Shown: piece by piece, positions 8,611 through 16,955 of the stretch
How the letters are laid out: every line of letters begins with the position of its first letter
Position numbering within the stretch: the first letter of the stretch is position 1
NCBI GenBank assembly: GCA_938008555.1
Contig: CALLKE010000004.1
Location: 1-38,561 of the forward strand
Reading direction: 5' to 3'
Length of the DNA stretch: 38,561 nucleotides
Source of the DNA: an uncultured Pedobacter sp.
GTDB lineage: Bacteria > Bacteroidota > Bacteroidia > Sphingobacteriales > Sphingobacteriaceae
The notes under the pieces: generated by a model
The model's input: the letters and a program-made list of their open reading frames with translations, nothing else
What the model was told of the DNA's origin: nothing
Database searches by the model: none
Translations under genes and position numbers: made by a program

Positions 8611-8748
8611 TATTTTATTATTTAATGCTGGGTACATATCTATTAGCTTTTAATTAGTGGTTAGCTTACTTAAGATCCAAAGTAGCGCAAAGGTAGTTAA
8701 TAGCCCCCTATTTAGTATGCCACACAACATATATACAGGCTCCTTGTA

Positions 8749-10002
8749 TTATGAATGTTGTTCCCAAATTAAAGCTAACCTAATTATTGTTTCCACTGCT
8801 TTTTCCATATCCTGTACAGAAACCCATTCTTGTTTGCTATGAAAAGCGTGTTCACCGGCAAAAATATTAGGACAAGGCAAACCCATGTAGGATAATCTAG
8901 ATCCATCTGTACCGCCACGTATACGCTGTAGCTTGGGAACCAAACCAACTTGCTCAATGGCCATACGTCCGAATTCAGTCACTTGGGGATACTTATCTAG
9001 TATCTTTTTCATATTTCGATACTGCTCTACCACCTTAAACTCGAAATGAGCATTTGGGTATTTCTTAATCTGCGTTTCAGCAATTGATTTCAAAATATGC
9101 TCATGCGCTTGGAGTCCTTCATCTGCAAAATCTCGAATAATAAATTCAACAGTTGCATGTTCTACCGTCCCTTTTATTGATGTGGGATGAATGAAGCCTT
9201 GCTTACCGTCGGTACTTTCAGGTGATAATTTTTCTTTGGGTAAAGACGCCACAATTTCAGATGCTATTTTGATCGCACTTTCCATTTTCCCTTTGGCAAA
9301 TCCAGGATGCGAACTTACTCAATGTATTTTTATCTCTACGCCATCAGCCGAAAAGGTTTCATCTTCAATAGATCCACACGTTTCACCATCGATCGTATAA
9401 GCAAAATCGGCTCCTAATTTCTTAAGATCAACTTGATTTACTCCTCGTCCAATCTCCTCATCTGGAGTAAATAAAACTTTGATCGTGCCATGCGCAATTT
9501 CTGGATGGGTCATCAAAAAATGAGCAGCATCCATAATCTCAGCCAAGCCCGCTTTGTTATCCGCACCCAATAAGGTTGTTCCACTCGCTGTGACAATATC
9601 ATTGCCTATTTGTGTTTTCAAATCAGGGTGGTCTGGCATCCGAATCACTTGTGCGGGATCATCGGGTAAGATCAGATCTTCGCCCTGATAATTCTGATGC
9701 ACAATCGGTTTCACCCCTGCTCCGCTACAATCTGGTGAAGTATCCATATGCGAACAAAAACAGATAACTGGCACTTTTTTATTCGTATTGGACGGAATAG
9801 TTGCATACACGTATCCAAATTCATCTAGATGAGCATCTTGAACACCCATCTCCAAAAGTTCTTGGACTAACCTGTTCCCTAGATTTTTCTGCTTCTCTGT
9901 GGATGGGCATGTGTTAGAGTCTGGATCGGATTGCGTATCAATCTGAACATATGTTAAAAATCGATCGAGTACAGTAAACTGAATGGGGAGTATGGATGTC
10001 AT
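8749..10002 (-). pseudogene. pepT: peptidase T, interrupted by one in-frame TGA
   Basis: Read through the TGA at 9319-9321 (minus strand), the locus encodes about 417 residues, the normal length of peptidase T, a cytoplasmic dizinc tripeptidase of the M20 family. The upstream part (9319-10002) keeps the metal motifs CFCSHMDTSPD, LGADNKAGLAEI and FTPDEEIGRGVN. The part after the stop keeps EHAFHSKQEW and the rest of the C-terminal domain. Around the stop the frame reads ADGVEIKIH-stop-VSSHPGFAKGKM, where the family has a glycine before V-S-x-HPG. One G-to-T change (GGA to TGA) would explain it. There are no frameshifts or other damage, so the lesion is recent or a sequencing error. Without read-through, a 227-residue fragment lacking the C-terminal metal ligand would be made. 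Confidence 0.9.
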
Positions 10003-10158
10003 AATTTCAATAGTAACATGGGCAATATAGCTTCATGAGTATAAGCAAAAGCAAATTAATTAGTAAGTGAGTGCAGCAATTCAAATCTGTGCAGCAAAAA
10101 TAAGGTGATTCTACACTTACCTACATGAATAAAATAAGTTTATCTCAGCAACCAATCA

Positions 10159-10207
10159 TACAAACAAAAAGGAGTCGAGTAGTTAACCCGCCCCCTTTTT
10201 GTTTGTA
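10159..10207 (-). terminator. strong intrinsic terminator (14-bp perfect stem)
   Basis: Arms 10159-10172 and 10194-10207 are perfect inverted complements, GC at the loop end and AT-rich outside. Read leftward the stem ends in CCTTTTTGTTTGTA, a good U-rich tail. It lies 49 bp after the stop of the Ig-like T9SS gene and would end that transcript before pepT. Its symmetry could also work for the plus strand. Confidence 0.75.
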
Positions 10208-10255
10208 ATAAAACAGATGCGCTTTCGAAAAATCACATGGATCTAACAAGCACTG

Positions 10256-12154
10256 CTACTTCACTATAAATTTCTTAGTTCTAGATAGTACATATCCCTT
10301 CTTAGGCTCAGTTATAATTTCTAGCACATACATACCTCCAGCAAGACCATGTAAATTGACTTCCGTCTGTTTCGTATTCGACCTATAATGAATACGACCT
10401 AGCATATCATACACTCTGAGCTCAGAGAGCTGTACACCAGTTGGTTTTTTTATTTGAAAGTGTCCATCATTGGGATTCGGATATACCATAAATTCCCCAT
10501 CTAGTGTAGGTATATCCCGAGTGCTAACAGCGTAAGGCGCTGACACCGCCGAACAACCTTGATGGTTTGTTACCATAACCGTATATGCTCCAACTTGGTT
10601 TAGCTCATGGATTATCGAAGTGGCTCCCTCAATTTTATGTCCATTTAAATACCATTGATAATAATGATCAGCATGAGCGTTAGTCCTCAGTACAGGCCCA
10701 TCATGGTGAATAATAGGAATTTGCAATGTATGGACACTCACCTTTTTAGATACAGAAACCGCTGAGCATCCCCCACGCATAGTTTTAACGCTATAAACAC
10801 CACTTTCTGTTACTGTATAGGTGCGCTGGGTAGCGCCAGTAATTACTTTATTGGAATTACTCCACTGAAATGTATCTCCAGCCTGACTGCCATCGGCACT
10901 AAGAACCGTAGATTCTCCAGCACATAAATGGCTAGACCCCATAATAATAGGTTTAAGAAATGAGGTTACTGTTACAGCTAGGGCAACAGAGGTCGCTGAA
11001 CATTTATTTTCATTCGTTACGATGACTGTAAACCTACCACTATTCGTTACTCGAATCGATTGCGTCTTCTCTCCTGTGCTCCACAAATAACTCGAGCCTT
11101 CACTCGCGGTAAGCGTCACAGATCCGCCAACACAAAAACGCGTCGGACCACTCGCATTTATCGTGGCCGATGGCAAAGCATCAACCGTTACACGGGTCAT
11201 TGAAGACGTGCTAGAACAGCCTGAAGAGTTCGTCACCGTTACACTAAAACTACCTGATCTACTTACCAAAATCTCACGGGCGGTAGATCCATTATTCCAC
11301 AAGTAACTCCAGCCTTCACTCGCGCTAAGCGTCACAGATCCGCCAGCACAAAAGCTTGTTGGTTTACCTCCTGTTTCAATACTCGGTTTGGTGGGCAAGG
11401 GATTAACTGTTATCTGTTTACCTTCTGAAACACTGGAACATTCTCCTTGGCTCACTTCAACCGTGTAGGTATCACTCACACCAACTTCGATTTCTTTCTC
11501 TCTACCAACAATTTTTCCACCAGAATTGGTCCACTCGTAGCTATCGCCCAAAACACTTGAGCTCAGCTTAATCGAGCCTGTCGTGCAGAAATTATTAGCA
11601 GGAGATTCACTAATAATGGGGGTGCCTACAATTAATTTACAAAGATCATCTCTGTTAAAACTAAGACCTGGGTTGAAACTAGGAGTAAACCCAAACTTTA
11701 GTAGCCTATCATTTGATATGATAGCCTTATGATCAAACTCAACAAAATTACTACCAGAAGGAATATTTTGATCACTAGTGCCATAGGATACAGCATCCTC
11801 ACAGTTTATACTTACAGATACATTCACTCTCCTATTGGCGACTACTGGTTTTTTACATTTTTCATCCATAAATAAGGCTATTTTTAGCCTTACATTTACG
11901 CACAAATCCCCACCTTGATTTTCGCAATTCCGCGGCTCCACACGAATGATGCTTAATTGAACATATTTAGCTTCTGTAACAGAACTAGAAACATCGGCCA
12001 GCCAGCTTTTATATGAGGCTACTTCGTAAATAACCGGCGCAGGCAATAATATTCTTCCTACACTATTATTTTGAGCTCTTCCCATATTAATTCCAAAAAC
12101 AAAAAGAAAAATACCTATTGCAAAGTATTTGAATCTATCTACACGATCTCCCAT
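10256..12154 (-). CDS. secreted Ig-like repeat protein with T9SS type A sorting domain
   Basis: A 632-residue exported protein. Residues 1-28 form a signal peptide ending in MGRAQ. A unique N-terminal region (about 30-170) is followed by about five Ig-like/PKD-like modules of roughly 70 residues. These have the recurrent pattern FC.GGSVTL.ASEG.SYLW, then a T-V-T strand and G-C-S. The C-terminus (about 553-632) is a Por secretion tail: YPNPNDGHFQIKKP, then LRVYDMLGRIHY, and GGMYVLEI near the end. The family knowledge is that this domain drives export by the type IX system and attachment to the cell surface. The ligand or substrate is unknown; an adhesin or matrix protein is a guess. Two modules share near-identical DNA, suggesting recent duplication. 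The gene is monocistronic, with a strong terminator behind it. Confidence 0.88.
   Translation of the reverse strand: MGDRVDRFKYFAIGIFLFVFGINMGRAQNNSVGRILLPAPVIYEVASYKSWLADVSSSVTEAKYVQLSIIRVEPRNCENQGGDLCVNVRLKIALFMDEKCKKPVVANRRVNVSVSINCEDAVSYGTSDQNIPSGSNFVEFDHKAIISNDRLLKFGFTPSFNPGLSFNRDDLCKLIVGTPIISESPANNFCTTGSIKLSSSVLGDSYEWTNSGGKIVGREKEIEVGVSDTYTVEVSQGECSSVSEGKQITVNPLPTKPSIETGGKPTSFCAGGSVTLSASEGWSYLWNNGSTAREILVSRSGSFSVTVTNSSGCSSTSSMTRVTVDALPSATINASGPTRFCVGGSVTLTASEGSSYLWSTGEKTQSIRVTNSGRFTVIVTNENKCSATSVALAVTVTSFLKPIIMGSSHLCAGESTVLSADGSQAGDTFQWSNSNKVITGATQRTYTVTESGVYSVKTMRGGCSAVSVSKKVSVHTLQIPIIHHDGPVLRTNAHADHYYQWYLNGHKIEGATSIIHELNQVGAYTVMVTNHQGCSAVSAPYAVSTRDIPTLDGEFMVYPNPNDGHFQIKKPTGVQLSELRVYDMLGRIHYRSNTKQTEVNLHGLAGGMYVLEIITEPKKGYVLSRTKKFIVK
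11095..11129 (-). repeat. 35-bp repeat, copy 1, inside Ig-like module
   Basis: This 35-bp block differs from 11311-11345 by one base and lies exactly 216 bp (72 codons) from it. It encodes the strand with GGSVTLTASEG in the third Ig-like module. Confidence 0.7.
11311..11345 (-). repeat. 35-bp repeat, copy 2, inside Ig-like module
   Basis: This is the partner of 11095-11129, in the second Ig-like module (GGSVTLSASEG). The one-base difference at the DNA level, with synonymous sites kept, implies recent duplication or gene conversion of the modules. Confidence 0.7.
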
Positions 12155-12675
12155 TTAAAAAAACTGTATTTATTACACTAAGGTCATTTTTACATTATTT
12201 ATGTGATGCCTACTGCCACGCACGATGAGAAGTCCATAAGGATGATCTGCAGATTTGCCAACCTGATATTTCAACTAAATCAGTCCATCACACTTTCATT
12301 ATTTCGAAAAGCAATTACAAATTTAATTAAATTATATCTTATTTTAATTTAGGTAGTGTATCTATCACAGAAAAACACCAATCCATAAAAAATGAAAAGC
12401 AGCGAAAAGAAAACTAAAATCAGTAGCTAAATACCAAAAAGCTACCGGGAGCCACCTTTTACAAGCCCCAACGGTTATAACTGATGACCACCTCATGACT
12501 ATCATCAGTTATAGCACACATCAAATATTTAAAACAGTTTCAGATACTGGTTGGATTTTGTCCAGTACCATTTATAGAAGTTTTTCCGATCACTATTTTG
12601 AAGAATTCAAACTATTTAAGTTTCGAGAAATACTTTAGACGCTGTAATATAAAGCCATTTCGAAGTAGCTTAAGA
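12155..12675. other. 521-bp gene-free stretch
   Basis: No credible coding frame is seen on either strand; the longest plausible ATG frame I checked is a 12-codon one at 12391. It should hold the promoter of the Ig-like T9SS gene (read left) and the end of the miaE transcript. A -7-like octamer for the minus strand (CAAATTTA at 12318-12325) has no -33 partner. A 12-bp inverted repeat is listed separately. The rest is AT-rich and featureless to me. Confidence 0.6.
12476..12513. repeat. 12-bp perfect inverted repeat in the gene-free stretch
   Basis: TATAACTGATGA at 12476-12487 and TCATCAGTTATA at 12502-12513 are perfect inverted complements with a 14-bp loop. There is no U-rich tail on either strand, so it is not a standard terminator. 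It lies 163 bp beyond the miaE stop and about 320 bp ahead of the T9SS gene. Confidence 0.5.
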
Positions 12676-13278
12676 TTACCCATGAATACGCTCCGTTTTC
12701 CCATAGTTCTGAATCACTGAAGCCTCATAAGTCAAAAGCTCATTCCATCGTTTATCCACATCAATATCGCCAGCATATTGCTTGGCTAACTTCAAAAACA
12801 TGGCATAATGCCCTGCTTCGCTTACCATTAATTCATAATAAAAATCGGCAAGCTGTGAATCATTGATATGTTCCGACATTACTTTGAATCGTTCGCAGCT
12901 TCTAGCCTCAATCATCGCCGAAAGCAATAAACGATCGATTAATTGCTGCTGCCTACCTCCCCCTTTAATCATAAACTGCATCAGCTCGTTCACATAATGA
13001 TCTTTACGCTCACGGCCAAGCTCATAACCTCGCTCAATAATGATGTCATGCACCCTTTTGAAGTGATCCATCTCTTCTTGGACCAGGCCAGCCATCTTTT
13101 GAACCAGATCAGGCAAATTTGGGTTCTGTACAATGAGTGTGATTGCATTACTTGCAGCCTTCTGTTCACAAAAAGCATGATCGCTCAGTATTTCTTGGAT
13201 ATTGCTCTCAACCACATTTTTCACCCAAAGAGGATCTGTGGGAAGCTTAAGTTTGAGGATTATCTTTTCTTTTTGCAT
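12676..13278 (-). CDS. miaE: tRNA-(ms2io6A)-hydroxylase
   Basis: A 200-residue ferritin-like di-iron protein of usual MiaE length. It hydroxylates the isopentenyl group of 2-methylthio-N6-isopentenyladenosine at position 37 of tRNAs reading U-starting codons. Iron-ligand motifs are visible: HAFCEQKAASNA, EEMDHFKRVH, MIEARSCERF and SEAGHYAMF. It follows nadD with a 2-nt gap, so the two are translated from one message at the end of a four-gene run. The family call is strong. The partners miaA and miaB are not in the window. Confidence 0.92.
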   Translation of the reverse strand: MQKEKIILKLKLPTDPLWVKNVVESNIQEILSDHAFCEQKAASNAITLIVQNPNLPDLVQKMAGLVQEEMDHFKRVHDIIIERGYELGRERKDHYVNELMQFMIKGGGRQQQLIDRLLLSAMIEARSCERFKVMSEHINDSQLADFYYELMVSEAGHYAMFLKLAKQYAGDIDVDKRWNELLTYEASVIQNYGKTERIHG

Positions 13279-13280
13279 GC

Positions 13281-13853
13281 TTAACGATACAGATTTTTGC
13301 TGTCAATAAAGTCAATCACCGAATCGGGAGTAAAAAATTGAACACTTTTTTTTTCTTGAATTGATTTCCGAATAAAAGTAGCTGAGAGCTCCATCAACGG
13401 CGTATCAGTAATCGTAACAGATGGATGTTTAGAAAACTCATTTTCCAAGAAACCACGACGCGGGTACACATAGATGGGATAGTCTCGCAGAAGGAGTTCG
13501 TAGTTTTTCCATTTTTTTAAAGAGCTCAAATTATCTGAGCCCATAATCAGAGAAAATTCATTAGCTGGATACCTTTCATGCAGATGCGTCAAAGTATCGA
13601 TCGTATAGGACGGTTGAGGGAGTTTTAACTCAACACCACTTACTCTAATGTTTTTGGCATTTTCTGTAGCAAGCCTAGCCATCTCAAGTCGATCGTAACT
13701 ATTGATTAAATCACGCTTATCTTTTAAAGGATTATGTGGCGATACAACCAGCCATACCTCATCTAATACAGTGTAATTTGCCATATAGTTGGCAATGATT
13801 AAATGACCAGTATGTATTGGATTAAAGGAGCCGAAGAACAAACCTATCTTCAT
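13281..13853 (-). CDS. nadD: nicotinate-nucleotide adenylyltransferase
   Basis: A 190-residue nucleotidyltransferase that forms nicotinate adenine dinucleotide in NAD synthesis. The N-terminal GLFFGSFNPIHTGHLIIAN carries the family's nucleotide-binding HxGH-type motif (HTGH). SATFIRKSI near the C-terminus is the ISxTxxR-type motif that binds the triphosphate. The length is normal. It begins 6 nt after the gmk stop and ends 2 nt before miaE, so it is internal to an operon. Confidence 0.95.
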   Translation of the reverse strand: MKIGLFFGSFNPIHTGHLIIANYMANYTVLDEVWLVVSPHNPLKDKRDLINSYDRLEMARLATENAKNIRVSGVELKLPQPSYTIDTLTHLHERYPANEFSLIMGSDNLSSLKKWKNYELLLRDYPIYVYPRRGFLENEFSKHPSVTITDTPLMELSATFIRKSIQEKKSVQFFTPDSVIDFIDSKNLYR

Positions 13854-13859
13854 GGCATT

Positions 13860-14435
13860 TTAGCTGAGATCTTGATTCAGAAAATTAGAAACTAATCGCT
13901 CAGCTTTCATGCAAGCTGTATCCAGCTCGTCATTTTCCAGAACTATATCAAATTTATTGACATAGGTAAGTTCTTTCTTAGCCTTTTCGATACGTTCAGC
14001 TAGTTTTTCTGGTTTATCTGTGCCCCGACTAGTTAATCGATCTACGAGCACATCAAACGACGGTGGTTGTACAAAAATAGCTAAGGCTTTATTCCCGTAT
14101 TTTTTCTTTAAATGCAGGCCACCCTCCACATCGATATCGAAAATGATATGTTTTCCTTTATTCCAGATACGATTCATTTCCGAACGAAGCGTGCCATGAA
14201 AAGTATCTCGATACACCTCTTCAAATTCAACAAATTCTTTCTGAGCAATTTTATGTAGAAACTCTTCTTTACTAATGAAGTAATAATCTTTACCATCTTG
14301 TTCATCCCCTCTTTTAGCACGTGTAGTAGCTGAAATAGAAAATTCCAGCTCGGGTAACTTACTTAATAGATAATGTACAATAGTTGTTTTGCCTGCACCT
14401 GAGGGAGCAGAAAGTATAATTAGTTTTCCTTCCAT
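13860..14435 (-). CDS. gmk: guanylate kinase
   Basis: A 191-residue kinase that phosphorylates GMP to GDP with ATP. The P-loop SAPSGAGKTTIVH is at residues 9-21. The GMP-binding region shows SATTRAKRGDEQDGKDYYFIS and EFEEVYRDTFHGT. IFDIDVEGGLHLKKKY and the lid region SRGTDKPEKLAERIEKA follow. The sequence is complete and typical. It lies 51 bp after yicC and 6 bp before nadD, an order common in Bacteroidota. Confidence 0.97.
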   Translation of the reverse strand: MEGKLIILSAPSGAGKTTIVHYLLSKLPELEFSISATTRAKRGDEQDGKDYYFISKEEFLHKIAQKEFVEFEEVYRDTFHGTLRSEMNRIWNKGKHIIFDIDVEGGLHLKKKYGNKALAIFVQPPSFDVLVDRLTSRGTDKPEKLAERIEKAKKELTYVNKFDIVLENDELDTACMKAERLVSNFLNQDLS

Positions 14436-14486
14436 TCTTTATTGATATTCTGACATTAAGCTTTTGAGCTTATCCAAAAACAAGTA

Positions 14487-15362
14487 TTATAACACATTGA
14501 GCAATTGTTCTTTAATTTTTTCAAGCTCTTCTTTCATTCCAACAACTAACTGTTGAATATGTGCATCATTCGCTTTAGAGCCCATTGTATTAATTTCACG
14601 ACCAATTTCTTGGGAAATAAAGCCGAGCTTTTTGCCATTCGCATCCTGATCATCCAAAGCCTTTAAAAAATAATTGCAATGGCTTTTTAAACGAATTTTC
14701 TCCTCGGTCATATCGAGTTTATCAATATAAAAGATGAGCTCCTGCTCAAACCGATTACGATCAATATGCTCTTTGGCAATGGTCTGTTCCAGATAATAAT
14801 TTAAGCGATCACGTATAACCATGATACGGTTCGGTTCTTCTGCTTCAACAAGCCCCATCCCAGAAAGAATATTATTAATTCGAAGTACCAAATCCTTTTT
14901 CAATACTTGGCCTTCATCAATTCGAAAGTTTTCGAAACTGCTTAGTGCTTCCTTAAAAACTTGGTGCACCTGTTTCCACTCTTCTTCACTTGTCTCGTCT
15001 ACTTCATATTGAACAACATGAGGGAGGCTTAAAGCAAGCTGAAGTAAATTTACACCTGAATCATCTAAATCTGTAGAAATTGATTTTAGCTGTGTGTAAT
15101 AGTTTTTTAGCAAATCTTGATTAATCGCAGCAGCTTTCATCGTCACATCAGTGTATTCAGCATGAAAGACGAGGCTAACTTTGCCACGCTCTAAGAGTTT
15201 AGCGCACTCATTGCGTACGATGAATTCTTTATCAGAGAAGGCCTTTGGAAGCTTTAAAGAAAGTTCTAAAAATTTACTATTTAGCGACTTTAGTTCAACA
15301 GTATATTTCGCCTTTGCGAAAGAGGCGGAGGCTAAACCATATCCTGTCATTGATTTTATCAT
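14487..15362 (-). CDS. yicC: YicC family endoribonuclease-like protein
   Basis: A protein of 291 residues from the ATG at 15362. A TTG two codons further up is possible, but the family begins MIKSMTGYG, which fits this ATG. The N-terminal YicC domain has VELKSLNSKFLELSLKLP. The C-terminal DUF1732 part has YIDKLDMTEEKIRLKSHC, then GFISQEIGREINTMGSKAND, close to the family consensus. In Escherichia coli, YicC has been described as an RNase acting on small RNA; the role in Bacteroidota is not known. It leads the yicC-gmk-nadD-miaE run. A -7-like element lies just ahead of the ATG. Confidence 0.93.
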   Translation of the reverse strand: MIKSMTGYGLASASFAKAKYTVELKSLNSKFLELSLKLPKAFSDKEFIVRNECAKLLERGKVSLVFHAEYTDVTMKAAAINQDLLKNYYTQLKSISTDLDDSGVNLLQLALSLPHVVQYEVDETSEEEWKQVHQVFKEALSSFENFRIDEGQVLKKDLVLRINNILSGMGLVEAEEPNRIMVIRDRLNYYLEQTIAKEHIDRNRFEQELIFYIDKLDMTEEKIRLKSHCNYFLKALDDQDANGKKLGFISQEIGREINTMGSKANDAHIQQLVVGMKEELEKIKEQLLNVL

Positions 15363-15365
15363 GTG

Positions 15366-15373
15366 CAAAGATA
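15366..15373 (-). promoter_or_regulatory. possible -7 element of yicC (TATCTTTG)
   Basis: TATCTTTG on the minus strand matches TAnnTTTG and ends 3 nt before the yicC ATG. There is no TTTG at -33. If used, transcription would begin at or next to the start codon. Confidence 0.35.
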
Positions 15374-15513
15374 GAATTAATTACCGATAAGTCTTTTTGA
15401 GCCGACACACGCTATTTAAAGCTATTTGCCATTGAAGCCGAAAAGTTTAAAATAAATTTTTAATAGTAAATGGTACTTTAGCACCTACATTTCAAAATCG
15501 GCATCTAATTATT

Positions 15514-16914
15514 ATGAAATTAAGCCCCCCTTCAATTTTGATTAGCAAAGGTATTTTTCTTTATGTATTTCTCTTTGCAATGCTTTCCACAACTATTTGC
15601 CTAGCACAAGAAACCATTGCCTTACAACAGGCCCTCGAAATTGCTTTAAAAAACAACTTACAAATCAAGCGGGCACAATTGAATGAAGCACTTTCTAGTG
15701 AGACATTGAAGCAGTCCCAATGGGCACTTTATCCGAATTTAAATAGCTCTAATAACAATCTCGGACTAAACCGTGGTCGCAATATCAACCTAACAACGAA
15801 CCTCTTTGTTGACACTCAAACTATTTTCAGCAATATCAATTTATCATCTGCTGCTACTTTATTTCAAGGCTTCCAAAAGCTCAATCAAATTTCACAAAAC
15901 AAATATTTGCTTGAAGCAGATAAAAGCAACACGCAAAAAGTCAAAAACGACTTGATATTGGGAGTATTAACTACCTATTTACAAGTTCTAGCAAATCAAG
16001 ATCTTTTATTAGCAGCCAAGCAACAATTAGATTATTGCCATCAACAACTAGATCGAGAACAAAAGTTTTTTGATGTTGGGAATAAAACAGTCGCTGATTT
16101 ATCGCAAGCAAAAGCTCAGCTAGCCACTGCAGAACTGAATGTAACCAAAGCTCAAAGTGATTTAGACGTGTCAATGCTCACCCTGGCACAATTAATGGAA
16201 CGCGATCCTACACTTCCGTTTAAGATAGAAAAACCAGTAATAGAGGCAGACAAAGCCAATCATATTGCTTACTCAGCAATAGATATCTACCGCACTGCAT
16301 TAAGCAATTTCCCAGAAGTAAAACAAGCCGAAAGCCGAAGGATAGCCCTTTACAAAGGAATTAGTATAGCAAAAGGGGGCCTGTATCCTACAGTTAATTT
16401 ACAGGGCAGTTTAGATACTAAATATTCTAACTTAGGAAGCCCCGACTTCACAAATGGAGGAGCATACAGCAACCCACCCTCTTTTTACGAGCAATCAAAA
16501 AGCAACTTTAATCAAACACTGGTTGTAGGATTAACGATTCCTATATTCAATGGATTTTCAGCACGCTCAGCTATTCGAAGCGCCAAGGTAAAATATGAAG
16601 ATGCCAAAGTATCAGAGCAACTTGTCAAGAACAACCTAAATAAGATTATTAATCAAGCCATATTGGATGCACAAGCAGCAGAGAAAAAATATAGTTCTTC
16701 ACAAGTTGCATACGCTGCGTCAAAAGATGCGTTTGACGCCACAGAAAAGCGACATCTAGTTGGGCTCGTTAATACCTTAGACTACAACAAGGCTCAAACA
16801 GACTTAAATAATGCACAATTTGAAGTCATTAAAGCCGAATATGATTTGATGTTTCGCCGTAAAACAATTGATTTTTATTTGGGTAAATGTTTGGTTGCAA
16901 ACGGATGTAAGTAA
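15514..16914 (+). CDS. TolC family outer-membrane efflux protein
   Basis: A 466-residue protein with a signal peptide (hydrophobic residues about 11-29, ending ...TTICLAQ). Two outer-membrane-factor repeats follow: ALEIALKNNLQIKRA at the start of the first and long helical stretches with LAQLMERDP at its end, then the second from about residue 260 (YRTALSNFPEVKQAESRR). The region ending in LMFRRKTIDFYLGK is the usual end of Bacteroidota members. It is predicted to form a trimeric channel-tunnel serving an inner-membrane exporter. No membrane-fusion protein or pump is adjacent, which is unusual, so the cargo cannot be inferred. anmK starts 41 bp downstream on the same strand. Confidence 0.92.
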   Translation: MKLSPPSILISKGIFLYVFLFAMLSTTICLAQETIALQQALEIALKNNLQIKRAQLNEALSSETLKQSQWALYPNLNSSNNNLGLNRGRNINLTTNLFVDTQTIFSNINLSSAATLFQGFQKLNQISQNKYLLEADKSNTQKVKNDLILGVLTTYLQVLANQDLLLAAKQQLDYCHQQLDREQKFFDVGNKTVADLSQAKAQLATAELNVTKAQSDLDVSMLTLAQLMERDPTLPFKIEKPVIEADKANHIAYSAIDIYRTALSNFPEVKQAESRRIALYKGISIAKGGLYPTVNLQGSLDTKYSNLGSPDFTNGGAYSNPPSFYEQSKSNFNQTLVVGLTIPIFNGFSARSAIRSAKVKYEDAKVSEQLVKNNLNKIINQAILDAQAAEKKYSSSQVAYAASKDAFDATEKRHLVGLVNTLDYNKAQTDLNNAQFEVIKAEYDLMFRRKTIDFYLGKCLVANGCK

Positions 16915-16955
16915 TCGTATTGGAAGCAACGTAATATCTCTGATTCGTTTAAAAT

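Noticed and set aside
8688..8695. TACCTTTG upstream of the FKBP lipoprotein as a promoter
   Set aside because: The -7 match is good, but nothing resembles the -33 box at 19-21 bp. I did not list it as a feature.
8749..9285. The C-terminal part of pepT as an independent gene starting at the Met at 9285
   Set aside because: It is in frame with the upstream part, has only the end of the catalytic domain, and no promoter is visible. It is one broken gene.
9319..9321. UGA recoded as glycine throughout the genome, as in Gracilibacteria
   Set aside because: The FKBP lipoprotein gene, the CHU_C surface protein, the TPR gene and hemB all end in TGA exactly where their families end, and the TPR TGA overlaps the hemE start. 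The rest of the window is clearly Bacteroidota.
12391..12429. 12-codon ATG frame in the gene-free stretch (MKSSEKKTKISS)
   Set aside because: It is very short and lysine/serine-rich by base composition, with no supporting start context.
12155..12675. CRISPR or tandem direct repeats in the gene-free stretch
   Set aside because: No regularly spaced repeat is present, only one inverted repeat and AT-rich sequence.
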